Shown piece by piece: positions 30,727-41,713 of a stretch of DNA of 64,000 bases. Made by a program: the position numbers and the translations under genes. This stretch comes from Citrus sinensis (lineage: Eukaryota > Streptophyta > Magnoliopsida > Sapindales > Rutaceae). Location: NCBI RefSeq assembly GCF_022201045.2, contig NC_068559.1:434001-498000 (forward strand), read 5' to 3'. Position 1 is the first letter of the stretch. Each line of letters starts with the position of its first letter. The notes under the pieces were generated by a model, which saw only the letters and a list, made by a program, of their open reading frames with translations, did not search any database and was not told the origin of the DNA.

Positions 30727-32065
30727 TGTTGTGCAAATTTTAATGTACTCGCAAGCGCACGAATCTATTGTAGTATAGACTAATGGTGACGAGTGTCGAT
30801 CCCACGAGAAGGTGGATTTTAATTATGTGTAGAATTAATTTTGTAAATGGGTGGTTGGATTTGTGGTGGAAATTATTTGGAATATGCTAAAACTTAAATT
30901 AAAATGGCGAGAATAAATTCTAAAATTGTAATTGAAATGACAAGAATAAATTGAAGAGAATTCTATTGAGATGACTTACTTGGGTATCTAGATCTGTATC
31001 AACATGCATCATGGGCTAAATAATCCGTATTAATGCCAATTAAATCATGAGGGGGGAATCCACACCTCATGAACCACGCTCTAATCAATATGGTGCTAAG
31101 GGTTTATCGTGCCAAATAATAATAACCTTGTACTAGAGGGTCGGTGAAACCAAGGCGGTACTAGACAAGATTAGTATTATTTATCGACGAGAAGTAAAAA
31201 CATCCACAAAAACTAGAGGGGAAGAGAAAATAAATTTACCAAATTAAGCCCATGACACATGTTGAGACTTCACCTTCAACCCAAGCTTGAAAGAAAATTA
31301 GCCACTCATAATTGAACTAGGGGCAAAATGGGAATTTATTAAAATACAAAAAAAAATACAAGATAGAGAGGGAATTACAGAAAACAAAGTCCAAAAATGG
31401 ATTCAGAGGTATCAAATTAGGGGGGGAAGGCCCCCTTTTTATAGATACATGGAGTAAATCATGGCCATCGGATTAAAAACAGTTTGGACGCTCAGGATTG
31501 CGCCACGTCATCAGTCAACAGTACGCGGTTTGACCACGCGGATGAACAGTAACACGGTTTGACCTGGATGAATAGTAACGCGGTTTGGTTGAAAATAATC
31601 TTGTGTGATGCATGTACCGTACGCGAGATTTTTCGTCCACTAATATGCTGCCACGTCACCATCAACAGTACATAAGAATTTTAGCCCAACAGGATCGTGA
31701 CACCTCATTAGTCAATGCCACATCATCAGTCAATGCCACATCATCGTCCGTCTATGTGAACAGTGTCGTGAACAGTAACATATACAGTACCGTACATGTG
31801 AACAATGTCATTTTTTCTTTTATGCTCCTTCTAAGGTTTTCGACCGTCCTGAGTTCAAAAGTGATGTCCGTTTTGCCATCTGATCTCTCGTTTATTGTGA
31901 AATGACTATGATGCCCCTAAAATACATAAAATACTTAATTAAAATAAAACACACGGAATTAAATCAAAAGAACGTTAAATTCATAAAAGTAAAGGTGTTA
32001 GTAAAACTTGTAGTGTAAAATGACGATTTTCTCCTTTATAAATATATATTTTCTAACACTCAACA
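30727..32065 (-). repeat. 3' LTR of the Athila element
   Basis: 1339 bp, about 96-97% identical by eye to 41737-43074. The differences cluster where this copy keeps CG and the other has TG or CA. Confidence 0.95.
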
Positions 32066-32078
32066 CACCCCCCAACCA
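32066..32078 (-). promoter_or_regulatory. Polypurine tract
   Basis: The minus strand reads GGTTGGGGGGTG directly before the 3' LTR start TGTTGAG; this is the expected primer for plus-strand synthesis. Confidence 0.8.
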
Positions 32079-33507
32079 GCTTATTGCTAGTCCCTAGCAA
32101 ATAAAGCGAAAACAAAATTCAAAACCAAAATGATTTTTTTATTTTATTTTATTTAGAAACACTCGTGTTTATTCAATCAGATTAATGATAGCAATCAAAT
32201 AAAAGTATAAGCATTATCTCCAGTCTAAAGTAACATCACACCCACATCAACCATCCACATGAATCAGCCCAGTAGACTTTGTTATAGCTACTTTCAAGAA
32301 TGACATGTCAAACCCCAAAATCTCACTGGAAATAGTGACACTCTCACAAAAAAAAAAAGTTAAACCCAATAAAAATAGTCACTCCAATGAATGGTAATTG
32401 AGAGAAAATAATAAAGAAGTGATCTCACATGCTCTCACCAAAATGAAAGAAATATACCCTCAGCTTAAAAATAATACGATCTCCAATCAAATAAAAATGC
32501 TAGTCAACCCAATTTATTTTTTTTTTATTTTTTTTATGCATCACTACATCTTTTTAGCCCATATAACTAGCTTCTACTTCAGATTATAGTTCCCTAAAAT
32601 CAAGAAGGACTTTTATTAGGACGAAACATAGGCTAGGGACATGGTTAACAAAGAAGGGAAATAAGAAAAACAAAGTATATGTTTGAGAAAAATGCAGAGG
32701 AATGTTTTTTTTTTTTTTGAAAGTTGCAAGGTGCATTTCACCTATTATTTTTTTTTTTCTTTTTTTTTTGCTTTTGCTTGGCACAACGTCACTGAACAAA
32801 ATAATTATTTACATTTTTCTCAAACATAAATAGGTGATGGAACTTATAAGACATTGGGTAATACTCCAAATCAGAGTGGGTCAAGATGATAAGTTAACAA
32901 AGAAAAAGTTTTTTTTTTTTTAAGGCTCAAAAGGGGTAACTATGGATATTTAATAAAAGGGATGGCTAGAAAGGCTCAAACGGATCAAAGATGGCCTTTC
33001 CATCGTCTTTTAGGGCTCTAAATAATCATCCATATCTACTAGTTAGATGGGCCTCCCAATGTAGCAACACATTTTTTTTTACCATTTTTTTAAGGGTTAA
33101 CTCAAAAGAAATCTAGAGATCGTGTATAAAATAATAAACTGCTAAGCTGTATAGAGAATGGGCAAAAGGGTTACTCTCCAAGAAAATGATAGGCTCAACA
33201 ACTCACTTGGTACTTATTTATGACATGTTCATTCCTTCAAGCAACTCATATTTGTCTCCGACATCAACATGTAAAGTAGCAAACATAGCGTAACATCACT
33301 TAAGACCAAAGATAATATAAATACTAAAATTTGAAATTAATCATGTCATCCAATGTTAAAACAAATCACACAATTTTTTTTTTAAACAACATTCTACCCC
33401 CCAACCTATTCTAAACATGAAAGGAAAATATGCATGCAGAAATGTGAAAATGATGCAGAAAAATTAATTAGAAAAGTTACACGTAAAATGATAGAAAACG
33501 AAAATGG

Positions 33508-33538
<31 letters not shown>

Positions 33539-33926
33539 TTAAGAAGATGCGTTTCTAGAGGCACTACACTCCATATTCAGCCATCTTCGACTCACAAGTT
33601 GGAAAATGTATATTTATAGAGGAGAAATTAAAAAGAAGAAAAATAAACATAAAAACATAATAAAGAAAAAAAATGTCTGAATTTTTTTTTTAACGATGAA
33701 GATGCGTTTCTAGAGTCACTACACTCTATATTCGGCCATCTTCAACACAAAAAGTTAGCAACAGTTAGTTTCTACAACAAAAAATTAGTAAAAACTTAAC
33801 CAAAATTTCACAATTGTCAACTATTCCCTCCCCCCAACCAGAACGAAACATTGTCCTCAATGTTTGAAAGGAAAGAAGTAGAGTTTAAAAGACATCACCT
33901 GGGTGGTGCAACACAGAAAACAATAT
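32079..33926. other. Non-coding 3' internal region of the Athila element
   Basis: 1.85 kb between the LOG-like ORF and the polypurine tract, rich in A/T homopolymers. Two 46-bp near-copies (33543-33588 and 33698-33743), each beginning GAAGATG and ending CATCTTC, so each can fold back at its ends; each follows a T run. No ORF supported. Confidence 0.6.
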
Positions 33927-34595
33927 TTACAAGCGGAGAGTTAAATCTAATTTGTACTTCTTACTGCGGCTACTATTACCATCATTATTTGGATGCTCCA
34001 ACACAAAGGTCCAGGGGTCTGGCTCCGGTCTATAAACTTGTAACATATCAAGTAGCTCATTAGCAGTGTGAGCACAAATAAAGAGTTTTTTCGCATTAGA
34101 GGGAATGAAATAATTTTTTATTGCATGGTTAAGAAATGCGATAAAGACATCATAAAAGTTGTTGACATTTAACAAACCGATGGGTTTCTGGTGGATGTGC
34201 AGATGGGCCCAAGATGCTAGTGTGATAAGTGCCTCTAGTGTTGCAAGATCTCCTGGAAGGAAAATAAAAGCATCAGCATGATTAAGCATTTCAGTTATTC
34301 TTTCTTGCATACCTGAGACGACTAACTCTTCTCCAGTTGATGAGTCAGACGAACTGCCCAATGGTTTTAGGACTCTTGGGATGATGCCTAACACTTGACT
34401 TCATCTGATAAAAGCTGCTTTTGAGACCATTTTTGATAACCCTCGGTTACCTCCTCCATACACCAAGTGTAATTTTCTCTCTGCTATACTTCGACCAAGA
34501 TCGATGGCTGCCTCAACGAACTCTTTATGTTTGTCATAGGTAAATCCAGAAAGCACACAAATGTTCTTGAATTGTCTATTTGGAGTAGCTGCCAT
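33927..34595 (-). pseudogene. Accessory ORF 3: intronless LOG-like (cytokinin riboside 5'-monophosphate phosphoribohydrolase) copy
   Basis: LOG enzymes release active cytokinin bases from their ribotides. From ATG 34595 the frame runs 222 codons, the family length, with one in-frame TGA at codon 65 (34401-34403, where Gly is expected). Rossmann-like features: NICVLSGFTYDK, LGRSIAERKLHLVYGGGNRGL, QVLGIIPRVL, Arg99 in MQER, DAFIFLPGDLATLEA, IHQKPIGLLNVNNFYD. The PGGxGTxxE catalytic motif is altered to PGDLATLEA (residues 114-122), so even before the stop codon activity is doubtful, unless it comes from a host clade with this variant. Plant LOG genes have several introns; this copy has none, so it was captured through RNA. 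Confidence 0.85.
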
Positions 34596-34912
34596 TGTGA
34601 TACTTCTTAAAAATAATTTGTGAGTGCTTGACAAAAAAATCACATTTAAGAGTCTTGGTGACAGTGGGTCACAGTTGTATATGAGATAACATGTCAGTGT
34701 CAAATAACGCGTAAAGCACGTGGCTCGCGAGTCAAAAATGAAACAGTAAAAAGGAAAAAGCAAACAATAATAAAATTATTAAAGAAAATAATGCACACAA
34801 TAAAACAATAGTGAAATAAAATAACAATAAAGTGAAAGGATATTTACAGGTAGTTGCGACTGTGGCTCACATCTTCCTCTGGTTTTACGTCCAGAAACGG
34901 CTTGAACGCTCT

Positions 34913-35470
34913 CTATGGGTCGAGGATAGGCTTCCTATCTAGTTTTCTTATAAACTGGCAAACAGGGTCGTTTATAGTCAGATTCCCGAGACTATATCGT
35001 GCATGCTCTTTCTGAAATAATGGCCATAACTGGAGAATCGCTCCTTGCACATATCCACTGTGATGCGTTTCAAGAGACAAAAGGATATCATCCAATGACT
35101 CCTTATTCAAGCCATTCCTAATGAATTGAATCTTATATTCCCTGTTATCAGACACCATTCCTAAAGAACATGGGTTTTTATTGCAACTCATTCTGGCACA
35201 CTTATGACAAGCAACATAAATTTTTTGAGCTCGTCGTTTTCTTGCATAATTTCCTTTACCACAACCAGGCAAGTATGCAATAAATTTTGGAGGTAACTCA
35301 TCTGCCGATCGTACTTTAGCCTCGATTAACCAACGGATGTCAGCAGGTATGTTATTCCTCATGAGTAATCGCATGCATTCAGATCGAGCTTTATAGATCG
35401 TAAGGAGGGCATTCTGAGGAAGTGAAGGGAATCGCTTGTGAAGCTTTGCTAGAATCTCGTTTCTGTTCAT
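34913..35470 (-). CDS. Accessory ORF 2: basic cysteine-rich protein, viral NABP-like
   Basis: Intact 185-aa ORF (ATG 35470, TAG 34913-34915). A basic patch (residues 71-83, GKGNYARKRRAQK) runs straight into a putative zinc-binding cluster with Cys88, Cys91, Cys96 and Cys101 (CHKC, then x4 C x4 C). The order G-x-x-x-Y-A-R-(R/K)-R-R-A, then CHxC, then two more Cys, is the hallmark I associate with the cysteine-rich nucleic-acid-binding proteins of carlaviruses and relatives (Viral_NABP family), several of which are reported as RNA-silencing suppressors. The N-terminal helical region (1-60) would align with the family's N-terminal part; the C-terminal about 80 residues are extra. The resemblance is from motif memory, not a search. 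It is the only fully intact cargo ORF of substantial length. Confidence 0.6.
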   Translation of the reverse strand: MNRNEILAKLHKRFPSLPQNALLTIYKARSECMRLLMRNNIPADIRWLIEAKVRSADELPPKFIAYLPGCGKGNYARKRRAQKIYVACHKCARMSCNKNPCSLGMVSDNREYKIQFIRNGLNKESLDDILLSLETHHSGYVQGAILQLWPLFQKEHARYSLGNLTINDPVCQFIRKLDRKPILDP

Positions 35471-35611
35471 ATTTTTGCCTCAGAATATCAGTTATTATGG
35501 GAAACTGAAGTAACCGACTTGATTGTCATGGAGTACCGTTATCCGCCACTTCACCGGGGTAACAAACTAAAGCACACAAACAGAAAAACAAATTAAAACA
35601 CACAAAGAAAA

Positions 35612-35845
35612 TTAAAATCGTTCTCTTATTGAATTCACCTCAAGCTCCAACTGGATGTCGTAAACACTTCTCTTAATATCTCTGAGTTGGCTTTCTAGAC
35701 CCTCAACATAGGATACTAACTCTGGTGGTTGTAGAGCCCAAATGCGATGTGTTTTACAAAATTGAATCTGCCTTTTGAGATGAGTTTTGACACATTGAAG
35801 TGGTTTAAGAATGTTCAGGAGGAACGGTCTAAGTAAGGTACTCAT
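35612..35845 (-). CDS. Accessory ORF 1 of the Athila element, 77 aa, unrecognised
   Basis: ATG 35845, 127 bp after the integrase stop. The first half is basic and hydrophobic; the second half (about 44-77: YVEGLESQLRDIKRSVYDIQ and on) has heptad-like spacing suggesting a coiled coil. No family recognised. It shares the strand and spacing of the two following cargo ORFs, so it may be the first cistron of a subgenomic transcript. A short chance ORF is possible. Confidence 0.4.
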   Translation of the reverse strand: MSTLLRPFLLNILKPLQCVKTHLKRQIQFCKTHRIWALQPPELVSYVEGLESQLRDIKRSVYDIQLELEVNSIRERF

Positions 35846-35972
35846 GATTAAAAATGATAAGAGAAAACTTAATAGTTAAACAAACACACTTATGTAAAAA
35901 TAATTTCAATTAGCAAAAGAATAATATAAAGAAAGAAAGAAAGAAAAAATCAAATCACCAAAAAGAAAAAAA

Positions 35973-36872
35973 TCAATTCAAATTTGGTGGGTCACTCAAA
36001 TTTATTTCGATGTCTTCTCCATGTGGTTGGTATTCTAGACATGGCTTTAATCTTTGACCATTAACTTTAAACGTGACATCGTTCTTTGGGTCCTTAATTT
36101 CAATTGCCCCATGTGGAAAAACAGTATGTACAATAAATGGGCCAGACCAACGAGAGCGTAACTTACCTGGGAATAGGTGCAAGCGAGAATTGAATAAAAT
36201 CACTTTCTGATCTAGAGTGAACTATTTTCTCATAATTTGCTTATCATGGAAGACTTTCATTCGTTGCTTGTAAATCTGGGCATTTTCGTATGCATCATTG
36301 CGAATTTCTTCAAGTTCTGCCAGCTGTAATCTTCTTTCTGAGCTGGCTTGCTGCATGTCAAAATTGAATTTCTTGATGGCCCAATATGCACGATGCTCGA
36401 GTTCCACGGGTATGTGGCAAGCTTTTCCATACACTAGCCTGTAGGGTGACATCCCAATCGGGGTCTTGAAAGCTGTTCTGTATGCCCATAATGCATCATC
36501 AAGTCTTAATGACCAATCTTTTATGTCTGGCCTCACCGTTTTTTCTAATATGTACTTTATTTCTCGATTGGATATCTAAACTTGGTCACTGGTTTGCGGA
36601 TGATACGTAGTCGCCACTTTGTGTGTGATTGAATACTTTGTCAAAAGAGCTTTTAATGCTTTGTTACAAAAGTGGGCACCACCATCACTGATTATTGCTC
36701 GAGGGAATCCAAAGCACGAAACAATGTTGCTTTTCAAAAATCCTATCACCACCTTGTGATCATTGGTCCTACATGGAATTGCTTCTACCCATTTCGATAC
36801 GTAGTCAACAGCAACCAATATGTATTGATGGCCAAAAGAAGGGGAAAATGTCTCATGAAGTCGATACCCCAT
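35973..36872 (-). pseudogene. pol: Athila integrase core and C-terminus (broken pol, part 3)
   Basis: The frame resumes with [36 protein letters not shown] and [15 protein letters not shown] (DDE core), is cut by TAG at 36576-36578, continues ([29 protein letters not shown]), is cut by TAG at 36222-36224, and ends with [15 protein letters not shown], the integrase C-terminal module. Stops 35973. These are point lesions in otherwise collinear sequence. Confidence 0.88.
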
Positions 36873-38400
36873 ACATCAAAAATCTCAACCACTAAAATTG
36901 AATTTAGTGGCATCATGTTCCTTCGTGTAATACTCCCCATTCGTTGACACCTATCACATGAAGAACAGAAAGTGTAAGCATCTCGAAATATAGTTGGCCA
37001 ATAAAAACCACATTGTAAAATTTTAGTTGCTATTTTCTTAGCACTGAAATGGCCTCCACAAGCTTGTTCATGGCAGAATGAAAGGATATTCTGAATTTCA
37101 CTTTCTGGGACACATCGTCTAACAATTTGATCTGCACAATACTTGAACAAATACGGGTCATCCCAAAAGAAATTCTTTATTTCCGCAAAGAATTTAGCAT
37201 TGTCTTGCTTAGTCCAATGCTCTGGAAGTTGACATGTAACAAGATAATTAACTATATCAGTATACCATGGTAATACTTCCACACTCATTAATTGTTCATC
37301 TGGAAATGACTCATTCAATATTAATGGCTCTGTAATTGTGTCAAAATGGAGACGAGAGAGGTGGTCCGCCACAACATTTTCTGTCCCTTTCTTATCTTTG
37401 AATTCCAAGTCAAATTCCTGCAAAAGTAACACCCAAGGAATTAGTCTAGCTTTTGCATCTTTCTTTGTGAGAAGATATTTAAGAGCAGCATGATCTGTGA
37501 ACACGATTATTTTACAACCAATGAGATAAGATCGAAATTTCTCTAATGCAAACACTACTGCTAGCATTTCTTTTTCAGTAGTTGAATAGTTCAATTGTGC
37601 ATCATTCAATGTCATACTAGCATAGTAAATAACGTGGGGAATTCGATCAACTCTTTGTCCTAATATTGCTCCTACTGCATAATCAGATGCATCACACATG
37701 AGCTCAAATGGTAAGCTCCAATTTGGGGGCTGAATGATGGGTGATGATGTCAACAACTGTTTTAACTTTTCAAATGCCACAAGACATGAATCATTAAAGA
37801 TAAAAGGTACATCCTTAGCAAGTAAATTGCATAAGGGTCTAGAAACTTTACTAAAATCTTTAATGAAACGTCTATAGAAACCAGCATGCCCAAGGAAAGT
37901 TCTTACTTCTCTGACTGTTTTGGGTAGAGGAAGATTAGAAATGAGATCCACATTGGCTTTGTCAACCTCAATACCTTTGCTCGAAATGATGTGACCGAGA
38001 ACAATACCTTGTTTTATCATAAAATGGCACTTCTCCCAATTTAAGACCAAGTTCTTCTCGATACATCTCTGCAGAACTAGTGTTAGATGATGTAAACATT
38101 GATCAAACGAGTCACCAAAGACAGAAAAATCATCCATAAAGACTTCAAGGAATCGTTCAACCATATCAGAAAAAATGCTCAACATGCATCGTTGAAATGT
38201 AACAGGTGCATTACATAATCCAAATGGCATTCTCCTATATGTAAATGTGCCAAAAGGGCAAGTGAAAGTAGTTTTCTGTTGATCTTTTGGTGCTATGGGA
38301 ATCTGATTATATCCTGAGTAGCCATCTAGGAAGCAATAAAACTCATGGTCTGCCAATCTATCAAGCATTTGATCAATAAATGGTAAAGGAAAATGGTCTT
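36785..38400 (-). pseudogene. pol: Athila reverse transcriptase, RNase H and integrase N-part (broken pol, part 2)
   Basis: A frame of about 530 codons. RT core: [18 protein letters not shown], the FMDD catalytic box (about 38129-38140), [13 protein letters not shown]. RNase [45 protein letters not shown]. Integrase zinc-binding HHCC: ...[10 protein letters not shown]... to CSSCDRCQR. Near 36840 one base is missing (after FMRHFP), which throws the DDE core out of frame. Confidence 0.9.
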
Positions 38401-38436
38401 TACGTGTGACGGAATATAATCAATGCATACACGCCA

Positions 38437-39693
38437 TCATGTAGTTACTCTAGTGGGTACCAATTCATTATCAGCATTCGTAACTACTGTGACTCCTGAC
38501 TTTTTGGGGACAACTTGCACAGGACTGATCCATGAACTATCAGAAATTGGGTAAATGATACATGCATCTAATAGCTTAAGGACTTCAGTTCTAACAACTT
38601 CTTTCATGTTAGGATTTAACCGATGTTGCATCTCCCTAGTAGTTTTAGCATTTTCATCAAGGTAAATATAATGCATGCAGTCTACTGGGTTTATACATTT
38701 AATGTCTGCTATGGTCCATCCTAATGCTCCTTTGTGCTCTTTTAAAACATCCAACAACTTACCTTTTTGTTCGTCATTTAGGGATAATGAGATGATTACC
38801 GGCAGACTACTTTCTTCTCCCAAAAATGCATATTCCAGAGTGTTGGGTAATGGTTTGAGCTCGAGTTTCGGTGGTGATTCTGATGATGGGATGAGTTTCT
38901 TCTCTGATGGTGCTAGTTGTTCAACTCTTGACTTCCATTTATTAGTGTCCATGGATGGTGCTGAGTCAAGTAGGGCGTTGACCTCATCGACTGATCTGTC
39001 AATATCAAAATCCAAACCAAAGTGAGTTAAGCATGTTTGTAAAGGATCATCACTAAAGTTTGAAAGAAAAGTGTCATCAACTAATGCTTCAATTAAATCC
39101 ACATCAATAATTCCATCATCTGCATTGTGAGGTTGTTTGGCAATGTTGAAGATGTTCAGCTCCATAGTTATGTTGTCGAAAGACAACTGCATATTTTCAG
39201 TCCTGCATTGAATGTGAGCATCCGCAGTCGCCAAGAAAGGTCGGCCTAGAATAATGGGGATGTGCTTCCTTGAATCCTGTATTGGTTGAGTGTCAATTAC
39301 AATGAAATCAACAGGAAAATAAAACTTGTCTACCTGGATAAGCACGTCCTCCACAATACCACGAGGTATTTTCGTGGACCGATCTGCGAGTTGTAACACC
39401 ACTGAAGTTGGGTGTAATTCTCTCAGTCCAAGTTTCACAAATACTGAACAAGGCAACAAATTTACACTAGCTCCTAAATCCAACAAAGCATTCTCAATTG
39501 TGTGGTTCCCTATACTACATGAGATAGTGGGGGAGCCTGGGTCTTTGCATTTTAAAGGAATTTTATGTTGGAGTATAGAACTAACGTTTTCTGTTAAAAA
39601 TGCCTTCTTTTGAACATGCATATTTCTCTTTTTAGTACAAATGTCTTTAAGAAACTTGGCATAAGATGGAACTTGTTTAATAGCATCAAGCAA
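38437..39693 (-). pseudogene. pol: Athila protease and start of reverse transcriptase (broken pol, part 1)
   Basis: Open frame continuing gag after the junction frameshift. The protease active-site region is LDLGASVNLLP and the flap-side LGRPFLATADAHIQ is present. The end enters RT (HRLNPNMKEVVRTEVLKLLD, SDSSWISPVQVVPKKSG). It stops at an in-frame TGA at 38437-38439 where a glycine codon is expected. Just downstream (about 38395-38425) roughly ten bases of the conserved IDYRKLN region are missing, which shifts the frame again. Confidence 0.88.
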
Positions 39694-41353
39694 AAGGGAT
39701 GTTAATACTTACCTGTTTGAAGATTTCAAGAATCTCACCTGTGGATTTTCCCTTTTTTCCTTTAGCTAACCTCTGAGGAAATAGAGCTTTGGGAACATAT
39801 TCCTGTGGGTTGGTTTCTTCTCTCTCCTCCGGTGATGAGTCTTCAACATTCACAGGTACAATTTGATTTTCTTTTATCACCGGCATCTCCACTTTGTTAT
39901 CGACTTCTTTTCCTTTTCGCAAGGTCATGACGACTTTGACTTCTCCATGCTGCTGTGGTGAACTGGTACTTGCTTCATGCACTCCTTTAGGGTTAGGCAC
40001 TGGTTGACTTGGAAATTTACCTTTCTCAACGGTCATTGCCAAGGTCTGAACTGAAGAAGCAAGTTGTCCCACCATCTTCTCAAGGCTTGAAACTGATTGG
40101 GCTTGTGAATTGAAGCCTGCTCTCAACTCATTTCGTAGTCCATCAATGGTGCGGTTCTGTTGCTCAATCATAGAGTGAGTAAGATTCTTGAGATTCTGGA
40201 ATGAATCCTCCCATGGTCTGGGTTGAGAGTAGTTCTGGTTCTGATTGTATGGTCTAAATGGGGGCTGAGAGGCTTGAGGAATTTGAGGAATTGGTTGCAT
40301 TGGTGGAGCTGAAGCTGCTGGTCCATTCTGTTGGAGTCCTTGAGACCATGAAAAATTGGGGTGGTCTCTCCATCCAGGGTTATATGTGTTGGAGTATGGG
40401 TTGTAATTTGATGGCTTTCTCATTACACCTATGGCATTGGCTTGATCTGAGTATGAGTCATGGTCATGTGGTTCTGTTGAGTTAGCAGTCGATAACGATG
40501 CTATTTGTCGAGCAAGACCTTCAACCATCTCCTTGACTTCTTCGATTCCCGAAGTTGACTCGCCAATGTGAACCTCATTTACTCCCTTAATTCTTCTAGT
40601 ATTCCTGAGTGATCGACTCCGTTGTTGGGAATTATCCGCTTGTCGCTGGAAGAATTCCCAAATCTCTGATGCACTTTTTGACATTAGCTCTCCTCCACTT
40701 GTTGCCATTAGCCATTCTTGCACATTCGGCAATAATCCCTCCAAAAAGTATTGGCATTGGTGCCATTTCTCGTACCCATGATGTGGACACTTCAAGAGTA
40801 GCCCATCGAATCTCTCCCATGTTTCGAAAAATTGCTCGTCCTCTCTCTGGGTAAACTCCGAGATTTCCCTGCGAATAGCATTGGTTTTATGCACTGGGAA
40901 ATATTTATTCAAAAATTTTGTTACCATTTGTTCCCATGATGCAATGCTATTAGCAGGCAATGTATTAAGCCGTGAACGAGCTTTATCTTTTAAAGAAAAT
41001 GGGAATAGTCTAAGTTTTACATCATCATCTGAAAAATTTTCATATTTAAAAGTTTGACAAATAGCATGAAAATCATTCAGATGATTATATGGATCCTCAT
41101 TTTCTAGGCCATAAAATGTGGGGAGACAATTTAGCACACTAGGTTTTAATTCAAAACTCCTAGTAGCTACATTTGGGTATCTTATGCATGATGTGCTCAA
41201 ATTTGCTAAAGGACTGAAATAATCCTTAAATGGCCTCTCATGTGATGCTTGTAAATCCATTTTATTTTTAACGTGCCTGTGTGTGCGAAGTGTTTTTTCT
41301 AATTCAAGGTCTATAGATTCAAGATTAGGTAATAATGACCTACGACCATGCAT
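39686..41353 (-). CDS. gag: Athila gag polyprotein
   Basis: 555 aa from ATG 41353 to a stop that arises only because of a frameshift at the gag-pol junction. Retrotransposon gag domain at about 65-250: FYGLENEDPYNHLNDFHAIC, RLFPFSLKDKARSRLNTLP, ANSIASWEQMVTKFLNKYFP, EYF-type EGLLPNVQ. The C-terminal half is rich in Asn, Gln and Pro, with NPGWRDHPNFSW and a predicted coiled region around 370-430. No CCHC knuckle is visible, which is usual for Athila gag. The protein forms the virus-like particle. An extra T near 39690 ends the frame; the ancestral frame ran on into protease. Confidence 0.9.
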   Translation of the reverse strand: MHGRRSLLPNLESIDLELEKTLRTHRHVKNKMDLQASHERPFKDYFSPLANLSTSCIRYPNVATRSFELKPSVLNCLPTFYGLENEDPYNHLNDFHAICQTFKYENFSDDDVKLRLFPFSLKDKARSRLNTLPANSIASWEQMVTKFLNKYFPVHKTNAIRREISEFTQREDEQFFETWERFDGLLLKCPHHGYEKWHQCQYFLEGLLPNVQEWLMATSGGELMSKSASEIWEFFQRQADNSQQRSRSLRNTRRIKGVNEVHIGESTSGIEEVKEMVEGLARQIASLSTANSTEPHDHDSYSDQANAIGVMRKPSNYNPYSNTYNPGWRDHPNFSWSQGLQQNGPAASAPPMQPIPQIPQASQPPFRPYNQNQNYSQPRPWEDSFQNLKNLTHSMIEQQNRTIDGLRNELRAGFNSQAQSVSSLEKMVGQLASSVQTLAMTVEKGKFPSQPVPNPKGVHEASTSSPQQHGEVKVVMTLRKGKEVDNKVEMPVIKENQIVPVNVEDSSPEEREETNPQEYVPKALFPQRLAKGKKGKSTGEILEIFKQVSINIPFA

Positions 41354-41713
41354 GAAAAACAAATAAAATAAAAATAAAGATGGGAACAAAACAAATAAAA
41401 ATAAAGAAGAGGGAGAAATTACGATACTAACCTTATTGCGCTATTACAACCTTTCTATAAAAATACACAAAAATAAATACATGAAATAAATTAACGAAAA
41501 ATAAATTAATAAGATAAAAAAAATTACAAAGAAAAATAAATTAAAAATTAAATTACAGAATTTTAAAGAAGAGAAAAATAAAAGAAATACTAACCTTTAA
41601 ATGTAGATTCACTCTTTTTTTTTCTTTTTTTTTAATAACAAAAAAAAATACAAGAAAACAAATAAAAGAAATTATTCACAAAAATTAATTCTATTAATTA
41701 AAATTACTTACCT

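Noticed and set aside
34401-34763. LOG-like ORF starting at 34763
   Set aside because: The extension upstream of ATG 34595 has no LOG similarity and starts at a non-ATG codon; it is leader sequence.
38675-39613. Plus-strand ORFs of 95-116 codons within the retrotransposon
   Set aside because: Antisense shadows of the protease/RT region.
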